Part shown: positions 43,627-56,400 of the stretch, in pieces | Layout of the letters: every line of letters begins with the position of its first letter | How positions within the stretch are numbered: the stretch's first letter is position 1 | Origin: Zoroaster sp. YZ-2022 | Taxonomy: Eukaryota; Echinodermata; Asteroidea; Forcipulatida; Zoroasteridae | NCBI GenBank assembly: GCA_029582265.1 | Contig: CM055823.1 | Span: 25,470,569-25,534,568 of the forward strand | Direction: 5' to 3' | DNA length: 64,000 nucleotides | The notes under the pieces: generated by a model | Database searches by the model: none | Told to the model about the DNA's origin: nothing | Seen by the model: only the letters and a program-made list of their open reading frames with translations | Position numbers and translations under genes: made by a program

Positions 43627-45225
43627 TTTTCATTTCATTTATTGATTTCACAGGTAGAAAAAACAAATAAACACAAATTTACATTAGATTAACAGAAACA
43701 GAAACAAAGGTAGCACCCCTGTAGGATTACAAAAAAGTAAACTAAATTACTGTCCAGTTGATCTCCTGATACTACCACTTAGGAAGTAAACAAACATTGA
43801 ATCACACAAAGAACGATAAATGGCTTTAGGCACACTTTGAGATATAAAAATAATATTATAATAAAAATATAAAAACTTAAATACTCTGCTAGGCCAGGGA
43901 CTAATAAATGTTTTCTAAGTGAATTAACAAATAAAGATAAACTATAAATAACTGTTTCTTTAACATCTGTTGGTAGCACCTCCCATAATCTAGGGAATCT
44001 ATAAAAAAGAGAATGATGAGCAGCATTGGACCTTGCCATTTGATGAGAAAACTTAATAACTTCAGTATGTCTACGATTAACATGGATTAGATCAATAGGA
44101 ATGTCAAATTTATTATATAAACATTTAATAGCAAACACAATTGAAAGGAAATGAATTCTATTGTTTAAAAAGGGAAGACCCAACTTGACACACTTGTCAG
44201 AATACACAATTTCACTATTGGAATTAATTAAAGCCTTTCTCGGCAGGCCTAAACAAAAACGGGTGAAACGTCTTTGTACCTTCTCAAGCGTTTCTTGCTG
44301 GGTAGTGAGGACAGGGCACCAGACGGGGGCTGCATACTCAAGTATGGGTCTGCTAATTGAGCGATAAAGTGGAATAAGAATTTTAGGGTCCCTAGGTTTA
44401 ACTACTCTACCAATAAATCCATTTAGCCTTGTGGCTTTTGAAGCAACATTGCTAATATGGGTTTTCCAGCTTAAGTCCCTAGAAATAATAACACCAAGGT
44501 ATTTGTAGTTATCAACATTTTCCAAAGTGTAATCACCAATATTATACAGTGGTTTAGCAGGATTTCTAGAACGGGTCACAGTCATTAGCTTACATTTATT
44601 TGGGTTTAAAGCCATACAGTTTAAATTACACCAGGTGTTTATGTGCTGCAGATCATTCTGGAGTGTCACTTCATCATCTGGAGTTTTAATAACTCTATAC
44701 AAAACAGTGTCATCTGCATATTGACGAAGATTCGACTGAACACAAAATGGCAGATCAAAAGCAAAAATGTTGAAAAGTAAAGGTCCAAGAACAGATCCCT
44801 GTGGCACACCAGAATGAACTGCAGCCCAGTCAGATGATGATCCCATAAACTGAACCCGTTGAGACCTATTTGTAAGATAAGACTTAAACCAGTCCAACAT
44901 TGAACCACAAACGCCATATTTATGTAATTTGTTCAAAAGAACTTGATGACTCACACGATTAAATGCTTTAGACCAATCCAAAAATATGGCATCAATGCGG
45001 GAGGGTTTCGGAACATCAAGTGCATTGGCCCAGCTATGATAAAGAGTTGTCAATTCAGTAACACAGGAGCGCTTTGGCAAAAACCCATGTTGAGTAGGTG
45101 AGATTATCCCCCCTCTATACATATGATTAATGAGATGTTTACATACAACCCTTTCAAGAATCATACCAACAACAGAACAGAGTGAGATGGGTCTATAGTG
45201 AAATGAGTTACCATAAATGCTTTGA
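43627..45225 (-). mobile_element. non-LTR retrotransposon (Jockey/CR1 group), 5' truncated
   Basis: The minus-strand element begins inside RT at an HYRPISL block near 45210. It carries an open RT, a 3' UTR, and ends in AATAAATGAAATG plus an A-run near 43627. 5' truncation and an A-tail fit target-primed reverse transcription. Confidence 0.88.
43779..45164 (-). CDS. LINE ORF2 fragment: reverse transcriptase and C-terminal domain
   Basis: 461 codons open to a stop. RT motifs in order: QHGFLPKRSC (25-34), AIFLDWSKAFNRVSH (59-73) with the first catalytic Asp, SGVPQGSVLGPLL (118-130), QYADDTVLY (148-156) with the YADD active site, and NPNKCKLMTV. The C-terminal part has LEYAAPVWCP and a region usual for Jockey/CR1-type proteins after RT. 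The endonuclease domain and RT start are lost by truncation, so the copy is dead as an autonomous element. The intact frame suggests recent insertion. Confidence 0.88.
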   Translation of the reverse strand: MILERVVCKHLINHMYRGGIISPTQHGFLPKRSCVTELTTLYHSWANALDVPKPSRIDAIFLDWSKAFNRVSHQVLLNKLHKYGVCGSMLDWFKSYLTNRSQRVQFMGSSSDWAAVHSGVPQGSVLGPLLFNIFAFDLPFCVQSNLRQYADDTVLYRVIKTPDDEVTLQNDLQHINTWCNLNCMALNPNKCKLMTVTRSRNPAKPLYNIGDYTLENVDNYKYLGVIISRDLSWKTHISNVASKATRLNGFIGRVVKPRDPKILIPLYRSISRPILEYAAPVWCPVLTTQQETLEKVQRRFTRFCLGLPRKALINSNSEIVYSDKCVKLGLPFLNNRIHFLSIVFAIKCLYNKFDIPIDLIHVNRRHTEVIKFSHQMARSNAAHHSLFYRFPRLWEVLPTDVKETVIYSLSLFVNSLRKHLLVPGLAEYLSFYIFIIILFLYLKVCLKPFIVLCVIQCLFTS

Positions 45226-45419
45226 TGGTCAAATTAGTGGCACACGAAGTAACGATTTTAAAAGGTTATATCTCACAGCTTCAATTTGATGTATAATTTG
45301 ACAAAGCTGGGGGAAAATGAAAATAGGGTGTTAAAGCTATATAATGTAATCTTGCCTGCTCAGTAAGGTGGAGAACAAATGGATGATGATGGACATAAAT
45401 TATGTATACTTCAAATTAT
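45226..45419. other. spacer between LINE fragments
   Basis: No feature recognised. Confidence 0.35.
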
Positions 45420-45830
45420 TCCAAGATATTTATTTCATGAATAGGACTGCATCTTCATATGGTGATCGTGCATTTTATGCAGCTGCTCCTAAACTTTGGA
45501 ATGACTTGCCAGTAGAACTTCGCAGTTGCAGTTCAATCAATGTTTTCAAGAACAATTTAAAGACTCATTTATTTAAGACTGCTTATTGTGCTTGATTTTT
45601 GAATATGTATGTAATGTAATACATGTATGTAATGTTTTGCTTGATTTTTGTTTTACATATATATATCTTTAGTTAATATGTGTATATCCGTGTATATATA
45701 TATGTGTATGTGTGTACTTTCTATAATGTTCATACTTTTGCTGTGTTAATTGTTGCGCCTCGGAATAGGCATTATAAATGCATTATTATTATTATTATTG
45801 TTATTATTATTATTATTATTATGAAAAATC
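45420..45830 (+). mobile_element. L2-type LINE, 3' fragment
   Basis: Codes for SYGDRAFYAAAPKLWNDLP and SINVFKNNLKTHLFKTAY, the conserved C-terminus of L2/CR1 ORF2, then a 3' UTR with TA-rich repeats and the tail GCGCCTCGGAATAGGC with (ATT)n. Opposite in orientation to the Jockey/CR1-group LINE beside it. Confidence 0.85.
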
Positions 45831-47030
45831 AGGCCTCGTGTTGAGATTTGGAGGCATGCAATGTGAATGGGAATTTTGACATGGTTCCTGTGTATGAAAT
45901 ATTCTTTGAAATATATACATATCAAAACTATGATCAATGACGTCATTACTACGTCACTACGGAAAATTAAAACAGGTCGAAAAAAATTATTTCTCTATCT
46001 CCAATTTTTTTAAAGGTTTTACCAAGAGACACATATCTTTGACTAGTTACTATGGCAATTAGCCAATATTTTAAAATAAATTAGTTAGTCAATGGAAAGG
46101 TTAAACTTGTACATAATTATGTAAGGGGTTTTAAACTGCAAACCGTATTGCAGATTTGCAGTTTTAAGCTAAGCACAGTATAAAATGTAAATCTCAATCA
46201 CGCCATTTGAGATATGTGGCTCTTCGTGAAAACGGTGACGAATTATATTCCTTGAGACAAAATCACATCAAATCACAATTTCATAAACAAGCATATCTCT
46301 GTTCCATTTTGCTGGGATTACTGTGAAAATTCACATAGGAACTTGGAGGGAAGACTATTGTTTTTTGCAAATTGTATTTGGTGCTTTTATTTCATGACAA
46401 AAAATACAGCAAAGGTCAAAATGATCAATCACATTAAATTACGCCATATCTGGCCGTGCGGCTGCCATATTTTCCCCGATGTTCAACTTTGACCTTGGTT
46501 GGTAGCTAATGCACAAGCCTCGAAGTGTGACGTCATATCTTCAGCACAACGTATCAAATGAAACCCCTTGAATGGTACACCTGGAGCCTGTCTATATCCT
46601 TGGTATTGGATAAAGACAGTTGACCAGTCTAACATTAGGGTCAAATAGGTTGAAATGTACCATGTAAATTATAAGGCCATGGAAAACACGATGGTAGTGC
46701 ATATTTAAGACAGGGGAGAAAAATACTGTGTGATTCAGAGGAAATAATGCATTTAATAAAAATGTAATTAAATAATAAATAATTTTTCACACAAATGTAT
46801 GATACAATCAAACTAAACTTGGAATAGTGTCCTTTGGGAGAGAATGCTAACCTCTATAAACTTGTGTGGCAAAGTATGAACTAAAAGATTTCTCTGAAAT
46901 GAGCAGACCAATTTAAAATAAACTAAGGAAAACTTTTCCACATAAAGGAAATAAAAATTGTACTCCTGTGTAAGAATGTTTTAAAAATGTTGAATCAGCC
47001 TTTTACATATATTATTTTTGAATGTACTCT
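45831..47030. other. intergenic, downstream of a minus-strand gene
   Basis: No exon recognised. The right part should hold the 3' UTR of the gene ending at 47031; no definite poly(A) signal assigned. Confidence 0.4.
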
Positions 47031-47422
47031 TTAAACTTCCTCCACACCCCTGTGGCTGTCCCTAATTGGCCTCGCCCTCCAGTTTATCTCAACTAGCCTG
47101 AATGCTCTCAAGAGCATTGCAACCTGTGTGAACAATCCGCCTAAGATGTCAATCAAAGGTTTGAAAATTGTCCTCAGCGCCACTCCCAGGTTGTAAATAA
47201 GAAACACGGCCAGCGGCTGTAATACACTGTTGAACAAGGCAGCCAGGACAGGCTTGAACAAGTAATCTCCGAACGTCGTGAGCAGGCCAACGAGGAGCAG
47301 ACCTAAAATGTTGTAGGCGAGAAAGCGGAGAAACTCTAGAAGGAAAATTTAGGAAGAAATCAACGATGATTCGGAGGGCGCTGAAGAACTCCCTTGCGCC
47401 CCTGCGGACAAGTTTCTCAGAT
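47031..47422 (-). CDS. last exon, hydrophobic, one frameshift
   Basis: Entered at TTTTGTCAAG|ATCTGAG in phase 2. Open to about 47343, where TTTTCC has one base more than the continuous hydrophobic reading needs, then open to TAA. An alternative reading uses TTTTCCTTCTAG as a 3' splice site, but there would be no room for an intron. Confidence 0.55.
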
Positions 47423-50400
47423 CTTGACAAAACAAAATTAAAAATCGCAACATTAATTATAAACATTAGAATAATAACAGTCCGAGTAAAAAAAAGACTT
47501 ACACTGGGTTTGAACCTACATGTCAACATTAGTATCCGCTAGACCATTTGCTGTTTAATTATAAACCTTAGATATAAACCTTAGAATGACATCAATCAGA
47601 ATAAAAATAAACAACACTAGGCTTGTACTTAGGACCTCCTACTTACAAGTCAAGAGTGTTATCTACTAGACCACTTGCTGTGCTTAAATTAGTTGCATTT
47701 GAGTTTAATTATATACCTCTTTTATTATTTACTGTGTTAACAGTAGTGTCATCATTATGTCTTGTACCAAACATTATAGACTTTCTTAATGTAGTGTTTT
47801 ATCATTAAGTAAGCAAATAATTACTGTTATTTCTTTTAAGTCCATATCCCATGAGCTGACTTTCAGATAGAGGGTGCTAAATTTCCCAAGTATAGACTTT
47901 GAGGTTTATATATTAGAAACGAGATTAAGTTCCTGGGGGACCCAGTGGCTCGACTGGTTAACCCACTGGCTAGCTTCCCAAGCTAGCTTCCCAAGCTACA
48001 ATCCCGGCCAAAATAGTTGGGACACGTGACAATAAACATACCCTCCCCTGTCCCCCGCTCCCCGCTCCCCCCGCTCCCCCACCAATGTTGTTATCTCCAG
48101 CCGGAGCACAGACCTTGGAATGAAAGCCAACATTGTCAGGGGGCCGGGGGGGGGGGGCAGCGAGATTTGACCGGGATTGTCTGAATTCCCTTGTAGTATT
48201 TGTGAGCACCATGCCCTTCTTGTCTGTATTTGTGAATTTTATTTTATTTCAGTTGTTTATTTTATTTTATTATTACAGTAGTACTATTATTTTTTACCTG
48301 GAGGGGTGTTTGGTTTTGTTTCCCAAACATGAAATGGCATCCAAAGGTTGAATTAAAGAACATTTATTTTGGGGAAAAATAATAAAATATTATTACCCTA
48401 ACGTGTGATAAGTACTGTATACTCAGTGTTTCCCGAGTGCTGCGGAGAAAAACACACAATTGCTTTACACGGGTGGGATTCGAACCTACGATCACCGCGT
48501 GACAACGCACGTGTCTCATCCACTACACCACCGCGGTACGCGCTTAAGTTGACAGTAAGGTTAAATTAAAGAACATTGGGAAAAATACAACAACATTTAA
48601 AACAAAAATAATACAATATTATTGTTGATTTTACTATAATGTATGACAAGCACTGTATACTCTGAGTTTCCCGAGTGCTGCGGACAAAAATCACAATAAT
48701 TCTACTACGGTAGGACTCGAACCCATGGTCCACGCGTTCCACAGCAAGTGTCTTATCCACTATACCACCGTGGTATCCGCCGGCAATACCCCAGTTCATA
48801 TGTCGATGGATAATGTAACCACGGTTCACCACTGGACAATAAAGAAGGAGAGTCACTCCCTTCCTTTCTATTTTGGTATCGATGGATCACCGTTGGATTT
48901 TTCGTCAAAATAACGGAATGAGGGGATGAAATCAAATTGAAGAGGCTTGTATGTTGTTTGTGTATCCTAATGTGCTTTTCGCGTTGAACACAAACTCTCT
49001 TTTGGGAACTTATGGACAAAAATGGCATGGTGAACCGTCATGGTGAACCGTGTACGGTGCACCCTACAATAAAGTTCTGATCATCTGTGTTTTGCGCGCA
49101 AGTGCATTGCAGCCATACATCGTCCTTAAACAATATTGTCTGAACTAATATTCTTATGAATGAATAAAATTGCACCCAGAAACATGTTATCACATAAAAG
49201 AGAGTTCGTGTTCAACGCGAAAAGCGTATTTGGATACACAAACAACATATAAGCCTCTTCAAGAAAATACAACAACATTTAAAACAAAAATAATACAATA
49301 TTATTGTTGATTTTACCATAATGTATGACAAGCACTGTATACTCTGAGGTTCCCGAGTGCTGCGGACAAAAATCACAATAATTCTACTAGGGTAGGACTC
49401 GAACCTATGATCCCCGCGTTCCACAGCAAGTGTCTTATCCACTATACCACCGTGGTATCCGCCGACAATACCCCAGTTCATATGTCAGGGGGCCGGGGGG
49501 GGGGGGGCAGCGAGATTTGACCGGGATTGTAGCTTCCCAGCTAGCTTCCCAAGCTAGCTTCCCAAGTTATTTTGTTCATCTTTAAACTAGAACACCGACT
49601 CCATGTCCTGATGAAAATGTGCTCTGATCATAACGATGTTGTCCCTTTAATTCACAAACTATATAATCTTTAATCAAACGTTTCCCTTAATACGAATAAG
49701 AATACGTTATATCACCCTGCATCGTAGTTCCAACCGGACCCTCAGACCAGACGATATCCACCAGGGTATCATACAAAAGACAATTAATTCCCATCTATAT
49801 AACCAACCTCCTTTACACATGTGTAGTTGAAGTACTTTGTTGCAATAGTAATATGGATTATACAGTTGGAATCTCATAAGGTATGCAATTAGTATCTCAC
49901 ATCAAGTACAAATTAGTATGGTATTTGTATTAAATCATATTTTTCACATAATTATACGGGTTACAATTGGGTCTGGGCTTAATTTCATAGAGCTGCTAAG
50001 TCAGAATAAAAATAAAAATCACTGGGCTTGAAATTGGGACCTTAGAATGACATCAGTCAGAATAAAAATTAAAAACACTGGGATTAAACTCAGGACCTCC
50101 TACTTATAAGCCAAGAGTGTTATCCACTAGACCACTTTCTGTCCTATGGACATTTGTGTTTGAGTTTATTTATAAACCTTAGACATAAACATTAGAATGA
50201 CATCAGTCAGAATATAAAAAAAAAACACTAGACTCGAACCTAGGACATCCTGGGCTCGAACTTATGACCTCCTACTGACAAGTCAAGAGTCTTATCCACT
50301 AGACCACTAGCTGCGCTTCAGCTAACGTCGTTTGAGTTTAATTAATTAGAATGACATCTGTCCGAGTAAAAAAAAAAAACGACTTAAAGTGGGTTTGAAC

Positions 50401-53400
50401 CTAGGACCTCCTGCTTACAAGTCAACATTAGTATCCATTAGACCACTTGCTGTCGTTGGGACATATGCGTTTGAGTTTAATTATAAACCTAGATATAAAC
50501 CTTAGAATGACATCAGTCAGAATAAAAATAAAAAACACTAGACTTGAACCCAGTACATCCTGGGCTCGAACTTATGACTTCTTATTTACAAGTCAATAGT
50601 CTTATCCACTAGACCACTAGCTGCGCTAAAGATAATGGCGTTTGAGTTTAATTAATTAGAATGATATCAGTCCGAGTAATAAAAAAAAAGACTTACACTG
50701 GGTTTGAACCTAGGACCTCCTGCTTACAAGTCAACATTAGTATCCACTAGACCACTTGCTGTCGTTGGGACATATGCGTTTGAGTTTAATTATAAACCTT
50801 AGATATAAACCTTAGAATGACATCAGTCAGAATAAAAATAAAAAACACTAGACTTGAACCTAGGACATCCTGGGCTCGAACTTATGACCTCTTACTTACA
50901 AGTCAAGAGTCTTATCCACTAGACCACTAGCTGCGCTTAAGATAATGGCGTTTGAGTTTAATTAATTAGAATGACATCAGTCCGAGTAAAAAAAAAAAAA
51001 GACTTACACTGGGTTAGAACCTAGAACCTCCTGCTTACAAGTCAACATTAGTATCCACTAGACCACTTGCTGTCGTTGGGACATATGCGTTTGAGTTTAA
51101 TTATAAACCTTAGATATAAACCTTAGAATGACATCAGTCAGAATAATTTAAAAAAACACTAGACTTGAACCTAGGACATGTTGGGCTCGAACTTATGACC
51201 TCTTACTTACAAGTCAAGAGTCTTATCCACTAGACCACTAGCTGCGCTTAAGATAATCGCGTTTGAGTTTAATTAATTAGAATGACATCAGTCCGAGTAA
51301 TAAAAAAAAAAAATTATATTGGGTTTGAACCTAGAACCTCCTGTTTACAAGTCAACATTAGTATCCACTAGACCACTTGCTGTCGTTGGGACATGTACGT
51401 TTGAGTTTAATTATAAACCTTAGATATAAACCTTAGAATGACATCAGTCAGAATAAAAACAAAAAAAACATGGGCTTGAACTCAGGACCTTCTACTTATT
51501 AGTCAAGAGTCTTATCCACTAGACCACTTGCTGTGCTTAAAATAGTTGCATTTGAGTTTAATTATATACCTCTTTTTTATTTACTGTGTTAACACTAGTG
51601 TCATAATTATAGACTCTTTCTTAATCTAGTGTTTATATCATTAAGTAAGTATATAATTACTGTTATTTCTTTTAAGTCCATATCCCATGAGCTGACTTCC
51701 AGATAGAGGGTGCTAAATTTCCCCAAGTATAGACTTTGAGGTTTATATATTAGAAATTCTGGGGTGGTGGTGGTCGACCAAGTGGTTCAACTGGTTAACT
51801 CACTGTGAGATAGAAACACAAGATTCACCAGATGGGTTCAAGACCCACCGTGGTACAGAATCCAGAGTTTTGATTTTGTTTTCCCCCCATCGGCCTGCCC
51901 GGCCTGCCCGGCCTGCCCGGCCTGCCCGGCCTGCCCGGCCTGCCCGGCCTGCCCGGCCTGCCCGGCCTGCCCGGCCTGCCCGGCCTGCCCGGCCTGCCCG
52001 GCTTGCCACACGATAAGATCATATTATCGTTGCTGTTGCATAAATGAACCAGTAATTTTTAGTTATTTTGTTCATCTTTAAACTAGAACACCGACTCCAT
52101 GTCCTGATGAAAATGTGCTCTGATCAGACGATGTTGTCCCTTTAATTCACAAACTATATAATCTTTAATCAAACGTTTCCCTTAATACGAATAAGAATAC
52201 GTTATATCACCCTACATCATAGTTCCAACCGGACCCTCAGACCAGACGATATCCACCAGGGTATCATACAAAAGACAATTAATTCCCATCTATATAACCA
52301 ACCTCCTTTACACATGTGTAGGTGAAGTACTTTGTTGCAATAGTAATATGGATTATACAGTTGGAATCTCATAAGGTATGCAATTAGTATCTCACATCAA
52401 GTACAAATTAGTATGGTATTTGTATTAAATCATATTTTTCACATAATTATACGGGTTACAATTGGGTCTGGGCTTAATTTCATAGAGCTGCTAAGTCAGA
52501 ATAAAAATAAAAATCACTGGGCTTGAAATTGGGACCTTAGAATGACATCAGTCAGAATAAAAATTAAAAACACTGGGATTAAACTCAGGACCTTCTACTT
52601 ATAAGCCAAGAGTGTTATCCACTAGACCACTTTCTGTCCTATGGACATTTGTGTTTGAGTTTATTTATAAACCTTAGACATAAACATTAGAATGACATCA
52701 GTCAGAATAAAAATAAAAAACACTAGACTCGAACCTAGGACATATTTGGCTCCAACTTATGACCTCCTACTTACAAGTCAAGAGTCTTATCCACTAGACC
52801 ACTAGCTGCGCTTAAGATAACGGCGTTTGAGTTTAATTAATTAGAATGACATCAGTCCGAGTAAAAAAAAAAAAAAGACTTAAACTGGGTTTGAACCTAG
52901 GACCTCCTGCTTGCAAGTCAACATTAGTATCCACTAGACCACTTGCTGTCGTTGGGACATATGCGTTTGAGTTTAATTATAAACATTAGATATAAACCTT
53001 AGAATGACATCAGTCAGAATAAAAATAAAAAACACTAGACTTGAACCTAGGACATCCTGCGCTTAAGATAATGGCGTTTGAGTTTAATTAATTAGAATGA
53101 CATCAGTCCGAGTAAAAAAAAAAGACTTAAACTGGGTTTGAACCTAGGACCTCCTGCTTACAAGTCAACATTAGTATCCACTAGACCACTTGCTGTCGTT
53201 GGGACATATGCGTTTGAGTTTAATTATAAACCTTAGATATAAACCTCAGTCAGAATAAAATAAAAAAAACATGGGCTTGAACTCAGGACCTTCTACTTAT
53301 TAGTCAAGAGTCTTATCCACTAGACCACTTGCTGTGCTTAAAATAGTTGCATTTGAGTTTAATTATATACCTCTTTTTTATTTACTGTGTTAACACTAGT

Positions 53401-56400
53401 GTCATAATTATAGACTCTTTCTTAATCTAGTGTTTATATCATTAAGTAAGTATATAATTACTGTTATTTCTTTTAAGTCCATATCCCATGAGCTGACTTC
53501 CAGATAGAGGGTGCTAAATTTCCCCAAGTATAGACTTTGAGGTTTATATATTAGAAATTCTGGGGTGGTGGTGGTCGACCAAGTGGTTCAACTGGTTAAC
53601 TCACTGTGAGATAGAAACACAAGATTCACCAGATGGGTTCAAGACCCACCGTGGTACAGAATCCAGAGTTTTGAATTTTTTTTCCCCCATCGGCTTGCCT
53701 GGCCTGCCTGGCCTGCCTGGCCTGCCTGGCCTGCCCGGCTTGCCCGGCCTGCCCGGCCTGCCCGGCCTGCCCGGCCTGCCCGGCCTGCCCGGCCTGCCCG
53801 GCCTGCCCGGCCTGCCCGGCTTGCCACACGATAAGATCATATTATCGTTGCTGTTGCATAAATGAACCAGTAATTTTTAGTTTTTTTGTTCATCTTTAAA
53901 CTAGAACACCGACTCCATGTCCTGATGAAAATGTGCTCTGATCAGACGATGTTGTCCCTTTAATTCACAAACTATATAATCTTTAATCAAACGTTTCCCT
54001 TAATACGAATAAGAATACGTTATATCACCCTACATCGTAGTCCCAACCGGACCCTCAGACCAGACGATATCCACCAGGGTATCATAAAAAAGACAATTAA
54101 TTCCCATCTATATAACCAACCTCCTTTACACATGTGTAGGTGAAGTACTTTGTTGCAATAGTAATATGGATTATACAGTTGGAATCTCATAAGGTATGCA
54201 ATTAGTATCTCACATCAAGTACAAATTAGTATGGTATTTGTATTAAATCATATTTTTCACATAATTATACGGGCTACAATTGGGTCTGGGCTTAATTTCA
54301 TAGAGCTGCTAAGTCAGAATAAAAATAAAAATCACTGGGCTTGAAATTGGGACCTTAGAATGACATCAGTCAGAATAAAAATTTTTTGGGGGTTTAAATT
54401 TCCCCAANNNNNNNNNNNNNNNNNNNNNNNNNNNNNNNNNNNNNNNNNNNNNNNNNNNNNNNNNNNNNNNNNNNNNNNNNNNNNNNNNNNNNNNNNNNNN
54501 NNNNNNNNNNNNNNNNNNNNNNNNNNNNNNNNNNNNNNNNNNNNNNNNNNNNNNNNNNNNNNNNNNNNNNNNNNNNNNNNNNNNNNNNNNNNNNNNNNNN
54601 NNNNNNNNNNNNNNNNNNNNNNNNNNNNNNNNNNNNNNNNNNNNNNNNNNNNNNNNNNNNNNNNNNNNNNNNNNNNNNNNNNNNNNNNNNNNNNNNNNNN
54701 NNNNNNNNNNNNNNNNNNNNNNNNNNNNNNNNNNNNNNNNNNNNNNNNNNNNNNNNNNNNNNNNNNNNNNNNNNNNNNNNNNNNNNNNNNNNNNNNNNNN
54801 NNNNNNNNNNNNNNNNNNNNNNNNNNNNNNNNNNNNNNNNNNNNNNNNNNNNNNNNNNNNNNNNNNNNNNNNNNNNNNNNNNNNNNNNNNNNNNNNNNNN
54901 NNNNNNNCTGCTGCAAATTGCTCTTAGGTCTGGATAGGGGGGTAAAAAAAACGGACAAAAAAAATATGAAAACAAGTTCTGGCTTTGGTAATAACCAAAG
55001 TTGTGCCTTCCCTTTAAAGGTACAGTATCGTCATGGTCGAAGCAGACTTTCAACAGGGCATGGAATCGGTGGCCTAGTTTAAGATGAACACAGTGACTGA
55101 AAATTACTGGCTCATTTATGCAGCAGCGACGGTAATATGACCTTATCATGTGGGGTATTATTTTCAGTCACTGAGTTAAACTAAAACGAGCACTACGATT
55201 CCATGCCCTGTTGATCGTGACGATATTGCCCCTTTAAACACATATTCGAAGTTAGAAAGTGGTGAACAGTCTTCTGCAGGATGGGGGGACCGTGTGTTAT
55301 ATGGTGTGTACTTCTCTTACCTGACAATTTGCCCTTTGCTGAGTAGGTCTTTCAGCGTCAAGTTGAAATGCTCGATGCTATGATTCTTCAGCCAATCGGT
55401 GGAGGTCTGTCCCTCGTTAAACATGGCTGCCATGTCGCGTGCCCTCTGTGCATGCAAAATATTAAAACAGTCTTCAAATGTTTACCAATTTAAAGCTTAT
55501 TACTTAAGAAAATACCATAAAGACATTTTTTTGGTTAAAATTTGTGTGTGACTACATATATATGTCTTAAATTCAAATAAAATTATAGTTATTATTATTA
55601 TTCAATTCAATTCCACATTTATTTACACATTGCAACATACAAAATAAATTATGGAAAAACAATTTGGAAATTTGTACAAAGGTATACAGTAAATCATTAA
55701 CCCTAACCCCCTAGGTATTCTGGCTAGGAACCATCCTGAATCCTCCAAAATCCTCCAGTGCACTTTTGGAAACATGCACTTGTCTTCAAAATGCACCATG
55801 CATTTTCGTTGATCTTTCATATTCAGCACTTATGGCCTGTACTTCTTGCCAGGTAGTAATTTTGCCCCATTTGAAGAGGTGAAAGTACCAGTTTCCAACA
55901 GTGCTGAATTTTTTCCCCAAAAAAGTGCCCCTTGGAGTATTTTGGAGGATATGGGGTGGTTAGGGTTAAGAGAAAAAAAAAAAAAAAATTATAAGAGACA
56001 GAAGCAAATGTGGCGGCATATTCAAAAGCCAAGGCTTGTACAGAAATGCCTACGGGGACAATACAAGGACAAACAATGGAGTGGACAAAGCAGACAAGGT
56101 AAATAAACACGAAAGGCAAACAGACGGATGTTTAAAACAGCCAGGGATAAAAATCAATTTCAAAGCTGAATGCTAACATATATTGGAGTGAGAAGACTCC
56201 ATATTATATAAAGAGAACCAACTATCCCAAGTAAAAAGAGACTAAATAATTATATATATTTCAGGTAATGAAACCAAGGATTCCTCAATAGCACCTAGAG
56301 CACCGTAGCTCATAAACCCGAGGAAGCATGCGAAGAGAAGATGATGAAGAAATGTTCAGTTTTAGATATGGTAGGAAAACTCAATCATCCAGGAAAAACC

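Larger units (their letters stand above)
49557..54407. repeat. large nested direct duplication of spacers and tRNA-like array
   Basis: Block R (49557-50030) recurs at 52060-52560 and 53880-54390. Block S (about 51541-52060, containing the 9-bp minisatellite) recurs at 53341-53880. The copies are nearly identical and the 51541/53341 offset is 1800 bp. Each R carries the right half of the TTAA-flanked fold-back MITE (GACTCCATGTCCTGATGAAA). The array runs straight into the assembly gap. Confidence 0.88.

Noticed and set aside
45746..45946. Asn-rich open frame
   Set aside because: Reading of the (ATT)n tail of the L2 fragment.
50030..53340. Functional tRNA-Thr gene cluster
   Set aside because: Modules keep box A, box B and an anticodon-like loop but lack consistent acceptor-stem and anticodon-stem pairing and T-run terminators; they behave as repeat units.
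53671..53865. Collagen-like Gly-Leu-Pro open frame
   Set aside because: It is wholly produced by the 9-bp minisatellite, is duplicated with it, and has no signal peptide, exon structure or propeptide.
54332..55149. Long open frames across the N block
   Set aside because: They consist mainly of unknown bases.
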